A DNA stretch of 64,000 bases from Simplicispira sp017987055 (GTDB lineage Bacteria > Pseudomonadota > Gammaproteobacteria > Burkholderiales > Burkholderiaceae_C), in contig CANQLC010000015.1 in NCBI GenBank assembly GCA_947624595.1, positions 1 to 64,000 on the forward strand. The letters are read 5' to 3'. This document shows positions 49,741 to 56,635 of the stretch, in pieces. The stretch's first letter is position 1; every line of letters begins with the position of its first letter. The notes under the pieces were generated by a model. It did not search any database. It was not told the origin of the DNA and worked only from the letters and a program-made list of their open reading frames with translations. The position numbers and the translations under genes are program-made.

Positions 49741-52227
49741 ATGGCCTTTAGCATCGCGCTTATGTCCGCCGCTGTCTTTGCCGAGCCTGTTCGCTCTTTA
49801 CCCGCGCTGGTGCCGCTGTTGCTGGGCGCGCTGCTGGGCTCAGCGCTGCAGGTACGCCAGCCGCAGCTGTGGTCGGTGCTGGTGTATGCGGCGCTGGGTT
49901 TAAGCAGTGCGGCGGCGCTAGGCGCGCTGTGGCGGTGGGGGCGGCAGCGCCGAGGGTTTAGCTTTGCCGTGGTGCTGGCTACTGCCGGCGTGCTGTTTGC
50001 CGTCTGCGGACTGCGCGCCAGCGACTTTGCTGCGCAGGCACTGAATCCGGCGCTGGAGGGGCGCGACATCCGCATCACGGGCGTGATTGCCGCCATGCCG
50101 CAGCCGATTGACGGCGGCGTGCGCTTGCGCTTGGCGGTGGAAGCGGCGCAACTGGACGGCTCAGCCGTGCAACTGCCGGCGCTGATTGACTTGGGCTGGT
50201 ACGCCGGCGGCTGGCGCGAGAGCAGCGGCGCTGGCGCGGGTGCCAAACAACCGGGCAGCGTGCCGGCTCTGCGCGCTGGCGAGCGCTGGCAACTCACTGC
50301 CCGCCTGAAGGCGCCGCACGGCGAGCGCAATCCGCACGGTTTTGACTACGAGCTGTGGCTGTGGACGCAAGGCGTGCAAGCTGTGGGCTACGTGCGCGCC
50401 GGTGCCAAAGACCTGCCACCACAGCGCTTGGCCGCTACGTGGCGCTACCCCATAGAGCAAGCGCGCCAATCGGTGCGCGATGCGATTTTTGCCCGCTTGG
50501 CCAGCGACCCGACCGACGCCGCCGCCGTGCGCACCGCCGGTGTCGTGGCAGCGTTGGTGACCGGAGACCAGCGCGCCATTGACCGCGCCGATTGGGAAGT
50601 GTTCCGCGCCACCGGCGTAGCGCATTTGATGAGCATTTCTGGCCTGCACATCACGCTGTTTGCGTGGGTGGCGGCACTGCTGGTGCGCTGGCTGTGGCGG
50701 CGTTCGGCGCGTTTGTGCTTGCGCTGGCCGGCACCGTCGGCGGCGCTGGTGGGCGGGGTGTTGTTGGCGCTGGCGTATGCGCTGTTTAGCGGCTGGGGCG
50801 TGCCGGCGCAGCGCACCATTGCCATGCTCAGCACGGTAGCGCTGCTGCGCCTGAGTGGGCGGCGCTGGCCGTGGCCGCACGCGTGGCTGCTGACCTGCGC
50901 GGTGGTGGTGCTGCCCGACCCGTGGGCGCTGTGGCAGGCCGGCTTTTGGCTGAGTTTTGTTGCCGTCGCCGTGCTTTTTGCTACTGATAAAGGAGCTGCT
51001 AGCGAAGGTAGGACGGGCGTTAGAGGCCAATTTGTCTCACTATTGCGCGAGCAAGGCGTGGTGACGCTGGCGCTGACGCCGCTGACGCTGCTGCTGTTTG
51101 GGCAGGTGTCGCTCGTCGGGCTGGTGGCCAATTTGCTGGCGATTCCGTGGGTGACGCTGGTGGTCACGCCGCTGGCTTTTGCTGGCGTGCTGTGGCCGCC
51201 GCTGTGGCAGTTGGCTGGCTGGGCGGTGTGGGGTTTGAGCGCGCTGCTGCAATGGCTGGCCGCGCTGCCGTTGGCCAGCGTCTGGGTGGCGGTGGCGCCG
51301 TTGTGGGCGGGCGCGGCGGGTGTGGCCGGTGGTGTTTTATTAGCGATGCGTTTTCCGTGGCAAGTGCGTTTGCTGGGTTTGCCGCTGCTGCTGCCGGTGC
51401 TGCTGTGGCAAGCGCCGCGCCCCGCGCCGGGGCAGTTTGAGCTGCTCGCTGCCGACGTCGGCCAAGGCAATGCCGTGCTGGTACGCACCGCTAAGCACAC
51501 GCTGCTGTACGACACCGGGCCGCGCTACAGCGCCCACAGCGACGCCGGTGGCCGGGTGCTGGTGCCGCTGCTGCGGGCTTTGGATGAGCATGTTGATGTG
51601 CTGCTGCTGAGCCACCGCGACAGCGACCACACCGGCGGCGCGGCAGCCGTGCTGGCGCAGCAACCGCAGGCGCAACTCATCGGCTCGATTGAAGACGAAC
51701 ACCATTTGCAAACCCTGCGCCCGGTGCAGCCGTGCGTCGCCGGCCAGCAGTGGCAGTGGGACGGCGTTGATTTTGCCGTGCTGCACCCGCTGGCCACTGA
51801 CGTAGCCAGCGGCCAGCGCTCGCGCAACCCCAATACGCACAGCTGCGTGCTGCGCATCAGCACGCCGCAGGGCGCAGTGGCGCTGCTTGCGGGAGATATT
51901 GAAAAACCCCAAGAGCGCGCGCTGCTTGAGCGCCAAGCGCCCCTCGCCGCTGATGTGCTGCTGGTGCCGCACCACGGCAGCAAAACCTCGTCGAGCGGTG
52001 ATTTTTTGGACGCGGTGCAGCCGCGCGTGGCGCTGGTGCAGGCGGCCTACCGCAGCCGCTTTGGCCATCCGGCGGCACCCGTCATGCAGCGTTATCACGA
52101 GCGCGGCATTGCGGTGTGGGAGTCGGCGCATTGCGGCGCGGCGACGTGGCAGTCCACCGATCCAGCGCAGGTGCTGTGCGAACGTGAGCAGCAGCGTCGC
52201 TATTGGCAGCACCAGATTGCGCCGTGA
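49741..52227 (+). CDS. comEC: DNA-uptake channel ComEC/Rec2
   Basis: An 828-residue inner-membrane protein that translocates single-stranded DNA during natural transformation. It has the N-terminal DUF4131 region with OB-like soluble loop, the competence domain (GDQRAIDRADWEVFRATGVAHLMSISGLHI) and a C-terminal metallo-beta-lactamase domain with DVGQGNAVLV, the SHRDSDHTGG metal motif, LLAGDIEKPQE and PHHGSKTSSS. A repeat copy encodes about residues 411-433 (FATDKGAASEGRTGVRGQF). ATG 49741 is preferred; TTG and GTG codons just upstream are possible. No strong ribosome site is visible. Confidence 0.93.
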   Translation: MAFSIALMSAAVFAEPVRSLPALVPLLLGALLGSALQVRQPQLWSVLVYAALGLSSAAALGALWRWGRQRRGFSFAVVLATAGVLFAVCGLRASDFAAQALNPALEGRDIRITGVIAAMPQPIDGGVRLRLAVEAAQLDGSAVQLPALIDLGWYAGGWRESSGAGAGAKQPGSVPALRAGERWQLTARLKAPHGERNPHGFDYELWLWTQGVQAVGYVRAGAKDLPPQRLAATWRYPIEQARQSVRDAIFARLASDPTDAAAVRTAGVVAALVTGDQRAIDRADWEVFRATGVAHLMSISGLHITLFAWVAALLVRWLWRRSARLCLRWPAPSAALVGGVLLALAYALFSGWGVPAQRTIAMLSTVALLRLSGRRWPWPHAWLLTCAVVVLPDPWALWQAGFWLSFVAVAVLFATDKGAASEGRTGVRGQFVSLLREQGVVTLALTPLTLLLFGQVSLVGLVANLLAIPWVTLVVTPLAFAGVLWPPLWQLAGWAVWGLSALLQWLAALPLASVWVAVAPLWAGAAGVAGGVLLAMRFPWQVRLLGLPLLLPVLLWQAPRPAPGQFELLAADVGQGNAVLVRTAKHTLLYDTGPRYSAHSDAGGRVLVPLLRALDEHVDVLLLSHRDSDHTGGAAAVLAQQPQAQLIGSIEDEHHLQTLRPVQPCVAGQQWQWDGVDFAVLHPLATDVASGQRSRNPNTHSCVLRISTPQGAVALLAGDIEKPQERALLERQAPLAADVLLVPHHGSKTSSSGDFLDAVQPRVALVQAAYRSRFGHPAAPVMQRYHERGIAVWESAHCGAATWQSTDPAQVLCEREQQRRYWQHQIAP
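50972..51040 (-). repeat. Repeat copy inside comEC
   Basis: CTACTGATAAAGGAGCTGCTAGCG and then GGCGTTAGAGGCCAATTTG are the reversed repeat arms, translated in frame within a loop between membrane helices. AT-rich in a GC-rich gene. Confidence 0.7.
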
Positions 52228-52228
52228 T

Positions 52229-52549
52229 TCAGTCTTTGTCTTTGGTATACGCCGGCAAATGCGCCGACGACTGGGTGGCAGAGGCATAGCGGCGCTGCTC
52301 GCGCAGCATGAACAGGTACAGACCCTCGACCTTCTCGCGCGCCCACGGGGTTTTGCGCAAAAATTTCAGGCTCGATGCCACGCTGGGGTCGCTTTGAAAG
52401 CAGCGCACCGGAATGCGTGCGCCCAGTTCTTCCCAGCCAAAGTAATCGGCCAGCGCGGTGACGATGGCTTCGAGCGTCAGGCCGTGCAGTGGGTTGCGCG
52501 GCTGGGCGGGGACTGGCGCGGTGGGGGAGGAATCAACAGATTCGGTCAT
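52229..52549 (-). CDS. VF530-family small protein (DUF2132)
   Basis: A 106-residue protein of the VF530/DUF2132 family, a small helical DNA-binding-like fold. The core NPLHGLTLEAIVTALADYFGWEELGARIPVRCF, then DPSVASSLKFLRKTPWARE-KVEGLYL, is diagnostic. Its role is not known. It converges on comEC one base from its stop, and a repeat copy lies upstream of its start. Confidence 0.85.
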   Translation of the reverse strand: MTESVDSSPTAPVPAQPRNPLHGLTLEAIVTALADYFGWEELGARIPVRCFQSDPSVASSLKFLRKTPWAREKVEGLYLFMLREQRRYASATQSSAHLPAYTKDKD

Positions 52550-52565
52550 ATCAAGGTGCTGATAA

Positions 52566-52622
52566 GTAAAAATGATAGCTGCTAGCGCACGTGTTTATTG
52601 GGCTAGAGGCCATTTTGATGCG
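52566..52622 (-). repeat. Intergenic repeat copy between VF530 gene and bfr
   Basis: ATGATAGCTGCTAGCGCACGTG... GGGCTAGAGGCC: nearly identical to the copy at 61962-62012 over its whole length. Reversed orientation. Confidence 0.9.
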
Positions 52623-52623
52623 C

Positions 52624-52645
52624 AAAAAACGGGCCGAAGCCCGTT
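52624..52645 (-). terminator. Terminator of bfr
   Basis: AACGGGC (52628-52634) pairs with GCCCGTT (52639-52645) around CGAA; the A run at 52624-52629 gives a T run on the minus strand. Confidence 0.88.
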
Positions 52646-52677
52646 GTGCCGAGTGCGCTGTCAGCCCGCTTGAGGGG

Positions 52678-53154
52678 TTAGCCCAGCTCGCCCATTTGCG
52701 ACTGCAGGTAGTTTTGCAGGCCGACTTTGTCGATCAGCTCCAGCTGCTGCTCCAAGAAGTCGATGTGTTCCTCGGTATCGTCCAAGATTTTTTGCAGCAA
52801 ATCGCGTGAGACATAGTCGCGCACCGCCTCGCAGTGGGCCATGCCGTCTTTGATGGTCGCTTGTGCGCTGGTTTCAGCGCGCAGATCGCAAGCCAGCGCC
52901 TCGGGCACATCCTCGCCAATTTGCAGCTTGCCCAAGTCTTGCAAGTTGGGCAGGCCGTCCAGCATGAAAATGCGGTCCATCAGCAGGTCAGCGTGCTTCA
53001 TTTCGCCGATGGATTCTTCGTATTCCTTCTTGGCCAGCTTGTCAAAACCCCAGTGTTTGAACATGCGGTAGTGCAAAAAATACTGGTTGATAGCGGTCAG
53101 CTCGTTCTTGAGCTGCGCTTGCAGATGGCCAATGACTTGTGCGTCGCCCTTCAT
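52678..53154 (-). CDS. bfr: Bacterioferritin
   Basis: A 158-residue iron-storage protein forming a 24-mer shell. The ferroxidase ligands are visible in NELTAINQYF (Glu18), GEMKHAD (Glu51, His54) and EEHIDFLE (Glu and His near 127-130), and Met52 is the expected axial haem ligand between subunits. It is divergent from ahpC; the shared 211-bp upstream region holds an AT-rich palindrome that could serve joint control by an oxidative or iron sensor. Confidence 0.96.
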   Translation of the reverse strand: MKGDAQVIGHLQAQLKNELTAINQYFLHYRMFKHWGFDKLAKKEYEESIGEMKHADLLMDRIFMLDGLPNLQDLGKLQIGEDVPEALACDLRAETSAQATIKDGMAHCEAVRDYVSRDLLQKILDDTEEHIDFLEQQLELIDKVGLQNYLQSQMGELG

Positions 53155-53262
53155 GGTGTGGACTCCTTTAGTTGTGTTGCGGTGAAAAGCGCTATTGTGC
53201 GTCTCACCCCGCGCGCGAGCTACCAGCGGGGCTATAAGTCGGCTTGAGCATAGCCAATAGCT

Positions 53263-53282
53263 ATTGATTCAATTTAATCAAT
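53263..53282 (+). promoter_or_regulatory. AT-rich palindrome upstream of ahpC and bfr
   Basis: ATTGATT (53263-53269) and AATCAAT (53276-53282) form a perfect inverted repeat with a six-base spacer in an AT-rich stretch between bfr and ahpC. A LysR-type site (T-N11-A present), such as OxyR, is a reasonable guess from the gene context. Confidence 0.4.
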
Positions 53283-53365
53283 TCATTAGATTAATCACAG
53301 GCTTTGTCCTAAACTGCAGTCTCAGTTCAGCCAGTTATCTGTTTTTTTAACCAAAGGAAAACGCC

Positions 53366-53941
53366 ATGTCCCTGATCAACACGCAAGTTCAGCCCTTCAA
53401 AACCGAAGCCTTCGTTAACCGCAACGGCAAGGGCGAGTTCATCACCGTGACCGAAGAGAGCCTCAAGGGCAAATGGTCGGTGCTGATTTTTATGCCTGCC
53501 GCTTTCACCTTCAACTGCCCGACCGAAGTCGAAGACGCCGCTGACAGCTACGCTGAATTCCAAAAAGCCAACACCGAGGTTTACATCGTCACCACCGACA
53601 CGCATTTCTCGCACAAGGTGTGGCACGAGACGTCCGATGCCGTCGGCAAAGCCAAGTTCCCGCTGGTGGGCGACCCGACACACAAGCTGACGCGCGCTTT
53701 TGGCGTACATATCGAAGAAGAAGGCTTGGCACTGCGCGGCACTTTCGTCATCAACCCTGATGGTGTCATCAAAACCGCCGAAGTGCATTCCAACGAAATC
53801 GCCCGCGACGTGCAAGAGACGCTGCGCAAGCTCAAGGCCGCCCAGTACACCGCCGCTAACCCCGGCCAAGTCTGCCCCGCCAAGTGGAAAGAGGGCGAAA
53901 AGACCATTGCTCCTTCGCTGGACTTGGTCGGCAAAATCTAA
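53366..53941 (+). CDS. ahpC: Peroxiredoxin AhpC
   Basis: A 191-residue typical 2-Cys peroxiredoxin that reduces hydrogen peroxide and organic peroxides. The peroxidatic Cys51 sits in MPAAFTFNCPTEVEDAAD (Asn instead of the usual Val just before it), and the resolving Cys170 in NPGQVCPAKW. The length and C-terminus (sensitive type) fit AhpC. GGAAAACGCC precedes the ATG. It is followed by a terminator and then ahpF, so ahpF is either read through or has a separate promoter. Confidence 0.97.
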   Translation: MSLINTQVQPFKTEAFVNRNGKGEFITVTEESLKGKWSVLIFMPAAFTFNCPTEVEDAADSYAEFQKANTEVYIVTTDTHFSHKVWHETSDAVGKAKFPLVGDPTHKLTRAFGVHIEEEGLALRGTFVINPDGVIKTAEVHSNEIARDVQETLRKLKAAQYTAANPGQVCPAKWKEGEKTIAPSLDLVGKI

Positions 53942-53980
53942 TTTGCCCCTCGTTAGCTGTCAGCTAAGTTGCTGACCAAA

Positions 53981-54010
53981 CGCCCGGGTGCCTGGCGCCC
54001 GGGTTTTTTT
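53981..54010 (+). terminator. Terminator between ahpC and ahpF
   Basis: CCCGGG at 53983-53988 and 53998-54003 frame a GC-rich stem followed by seven T. It probably makes ahpC mRNA more abundant than the ahpC-ahpF transcript. Confidence 0.85.
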
Positions 54011-54042
54011 ACGCCAAAAATCACCATTTCAGGAGTTTTCCC

Positions 54043-55614
54043 ATGCTCGACGATACCCTCAAGACCCAATTGAAAGCCTATTTGGAGCGCCTGCAGCGCC
54101 CGGTCGAACTGGTGGCCACGCTGGACGACAGCGCTACGTCGAACGAGCTGCGCGAACTCTTGCAAGATATTCGCGCCCAGTCCGACAAAATCACTGTGGT
54201 CGAGAACAACGAACTTGACGTGCGCAAGCCGTCGTTCCTCATCACCAACCCCGGCCAAGATAGCGGCGTGCGCTTTGCCGGCGTGCCGCTCGGTCACGAA
54301 TTCACTTCGCTGGTGCTGGCGCTGCTGCAAGTGGGCGGCCACCCGTCCAAAGAAGCCGCTGACCTGCTGGAGCAAATCAAAGGCTTGGAAGGCAGCTTTC
54401 ACTTTGAAACCTACTACTCGCTCAGCTGCCACAACTGCCCCGACGTGGTGCAGGCGCTGAACCTGATGAGCGTGCTCAACCCCGGCATCACCCACACGGC
54501 AATTGACGGCGGCGTGTTCCAAAAAGAAATTGAAGACCGCGACATCATGGGCGTGCCCACGGTGTTTTTGAACGGCGAGCGCTTTGGCCAAGGCCGCATG
54601 GAGCTGGCCGAAGTCGTCGCCAAAATCGATACCAGCAGCAGCGCCCGCGACGCCCAAAAAATGGACGACAAAGCGCCGTTTGAGGTGCTGATCGTCGGCG
54701 GTGGCCCCGCTGGCGCGGCGGCGGCGGTCTATGCCGCGCGCAAAGGCATCCGCACCGGCGTAGCGGCAGAGCGCTTTGGCGGCCAAGTGCTGGACACGGT
54801 GGACATTGAGAACTTCATCTCCATCCAAAAAACCGAAGGCCCGCAATTTGCCGCCGCGCTAGAGCGCCATGTGCGCGACTACGAGGTCGACATCATGAAT
54901 CTGCAAACCGCCAAAGCGCTGGTGCCCGCCACCACCGAGGGCGGCTTGATTGAAGTGCAGTTTGAAAACGGCGCCACGCTCAAAAGCCGCAGCGTCATCC
55001 TCTCCACCGGCGCACGCTGGCGCAACATGAACGTGCCCGGCGAAAACGAGTACCGCACCAAGGGCGTGACCTACTGCCCGCACTGCGACGGCCCGCTGTT
55101 CAAGGGCAAGCACGTGGCGGTGATTGGCGGCGGCAACTCGGGCGTTGAAGCGGCGATTGACTTGGCCGGCGTGGTCTCGCGCGTCACGGTGCTGGAATTT
55201 GCCCCCGAACTGAAAGCCGACGCCGTGCTGCAGCGCAAACTGCACAGCCTGCCCAACGTCACCGTCATCACCAACGCGCAAACCACCGAAGTGATTGGCG
55301 ACGGCAGCAAAGTCACCGGCCTGCACTACACAGACCGCGCCACGGGCGAGGCGCAGCAAGTGGCGCTGGAAGGCATCTTTGTGCAAATTGGCCTGCTGCC
55401 CAACACCGATTGGCTCAAGGGCGTAGTCACCCTGACGCGCTTTGGCGAGGTGGAAGTGGACAGCCACGGCCGCACCAACGTGCCCGGCGTGTTTGCCGCC
55501 GGCGACTGCACCACGGTGCCGTACAAACAAATCGTCATTGCCGCCGGCGACGGCGCCAAAGCCGCGCTGAGCGCCTTTGACCATTTGATCCGCACCAGTG
55601 CGCCAGCGGCGTAA
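54043..55614 (+). CDS. ahpF: Alkyl hydroperoxide reductase subunit F
   Basis: A 523-residue flavoprotein that reduces AhpC with NADH. The N-terminal double-thioredoxin domain (to about 195) has the disulfide CHNC (Cys129, Cys132); the thioredoxin-reductase-like part has GGGPAGAAAAVYAARKG (FAD), a second disulfide CPHC (Cys345, Cys348), GGGNSGVEAAIDLAG (NADH) and GVFAAGDCTTVPYKQIVIAAGDGAKAAL. It lies 101 bp after ahpC beyond a terminator. Downstream is a repeat copy shared with the convergent ppsR. Confidence 0.97.
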   Translation: MLDDTLKTQLKAYLERLQRPVELVATLDDSATSNELRELLQDIRAQSDKITVVENNELDVRKPSFLITNPGQDSGVRFAGVPLGHEFTSLVLALLQVGGHPSKEAADLLEQIKGLEGSFHFETYYSLSCHNCPDVVQALNLMSVLNPGITHTAIDGGVFQKEIEDRDIMGVPTVFLNGERFGQGRMELAEVVAKIDTSSSARDAQKMDDKAPFEVLIVGGGPAGAAAAVYAARKGIRTGVAAERFGGQVLDTVDIENFISIQKTEGPQFAAALERHVRDYEVDIMNLQTAKALVPATTEGGLIEVQFENGATLKSRSVILSTGARWRNMNVPGENEYRTKGVTYCPHCDGPLFKGKHVAVIGGGNSGVEAAIDLAGVVSRVTVLEFAPELKADAVLQRKLHSLPNVTVITNAQTTEVIGDGSKVTGLHYTDRATGEAQQVALEGIFVQIGLLPNTDWLKGVVTLTRFGEVEVDSHGRTNVPGVFAAGDCTTVPYKQIVIAAGDGAKAALSAFDHLIRTSAPAA

Positions 55615-55618
55615 ATTT

Positions 55619-55668
55619 TGGGTCAAATAGGCCGCTAGCGCTTATGGGGTAAGCGCTAGCAGCTATTA
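55619..55668 (+). repeat. Intergenic repeat copy between ahpF and ppsR
   Basis: GCTAGCGCTTA (55633-55643) and TAAGCGCTAGC form a perfect 11-bp hairpin with a five-base loop, followed by AGCTATTAAA. The most symmetrical copy in the window; it lies between two convergent genes and may act as a bidirectional terminator. Confidence 0.85.
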
Positions 55669-55670
55669 AA

Positions 55671-56492
55671 TTAATAACTCAGCCGCTCTGGCCGCACTTC
55701 CTGCAGGATGGTGGTGGCGATTTCTTCAATCGATTTGGTGGTCGACGACAGCCAGCGGATATTGGCGCGGCGCATCATGGCTTCGGCTTCGCCCACTTCC
55801 ATGCGGCAGTTTTGCAAGCTGGCGTAGCGCGAATCGGGGCGGCGCTCGGTGCGAATTTCAGACAAGCGCTCGGGGCTAATGGTCAGGCCGAAAATCTTTT
55901 TCTTGAACGGCACCAGCGCCGGCGGCAGTTGGCGCCGGTCAAAGTCTTCGGGAATCAACGGGTAGTTGGCAGCTTTGAGACCGTGCTGCATCGCCAAATA
56001 CAAGCTGGTTGGCGTTTTGCCGCTGCGGCTGACCCCCACCAAAATCACGTCGGCGGCTTCCAGGTTCTTGTGGCTCTGGCCATCGTCGTGCGCCAAGCTG
56101 TAGTTGATGGCCTCGATGCGGTCTTGGTACTCTTGGTTTTTACTGATGTCCGAGAAGCGCCCCACGCGGTGGTGCGACTTGATGCCCAGCTCGGTCTCCA
56201 GCGGGTGCACGAAGGTGCCAAACATGTCCAGCAGCATGCCTTTGCAGCCTTCGCGGATGACTTTGAGCACTTCCATGTTCACCAAGGTGGTGAAAACCAC
56301 GCACTTGGTGCCCTCCAATTCCGAGGTGTGGTTGATTTGGCGCACCACTTGGTGGGCCTTGTCCACGGTGTCGGTAAACGGCAGGCGCACGCGCCGCGGC
56401 GTCATGTCAAATTGCGCCAAGATGGCGTTACCAAAGGTTTCGGCAGTGATGCCGGTGCCGTCGGAAACAAAAAATACGGTACGTGTTTGCAT
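55671..56492 (-). CDS. ppsR: PEP synthetase regulatory kinase/pyrophosphorylase
   Basis: A 273-residue bifunctional enzyme (DUF299/PPSR) that inactivates PEP synthetase by ADP-dependent phosphorylation of a Thr near the catalytic His and reactivates it by phosphate-dependent dephosphorylation. Family features are FVSDGTGITAETFGNAIL at the start, ILVGVSRSGKTPTSLYLA (P-loop near 152-160) and the C-terminal RRANIRWLSSTTKSIEEIATTIL. It is divergent from its likely target ppsA with 143 bp between, including a TACAAT box at 56519-56524. Confidence 0.95.
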   Translation of the reverse strand: MQTRTVFFVSDGTGITAETFGNAILAQFDMTPRRVRLPFTDTVDKAHQVVRQINHTSELEGTKCVVFTTLVNMEVLKVIREGCKGMLLDMFGTFVHPLETELGIKSHHRVGRFSDISKNQEYQDRIEAINYSLAHDDGQSHKNLEAADVILVGVSRSGKTPTSLYLAMQHGLKAANYPLIPEDFDRRQLPPALVPFKKKIFGLTISPERLSEIRTERRPDSRYASLQNCRMEVGEAEAMMRRANIRWLSSTTKSIEEIATTILQEVRPERLSY

Positions 56493-56518
56493 GGGTGGGA
56501 GCCGATTGGGGGGAAGCC

Positions 56519-56524
56519 TACAAT
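56519..56524 (+). promoter_or_regulatory. Possible -10 box of ppsA
   Basis: TACAAT followed by GGCGCC, the same box-plus-GC form seen before parE and queG; it gives a leader of about 105 bases before ppsA. No convincing -35 was found 17 bases upstream. Confidence 0.35.
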
Positions 56525-56635
56525 GGCGCCGATTATCCGAATTTCAGACCTTGCCGCCGGCCAGCGTAGAAAAACAACAACTCAGCTGTCTCTTGGTTGC
56601 AAGGTCTTGCCGCTTTCAACTTCTGGAGCTTTCCC

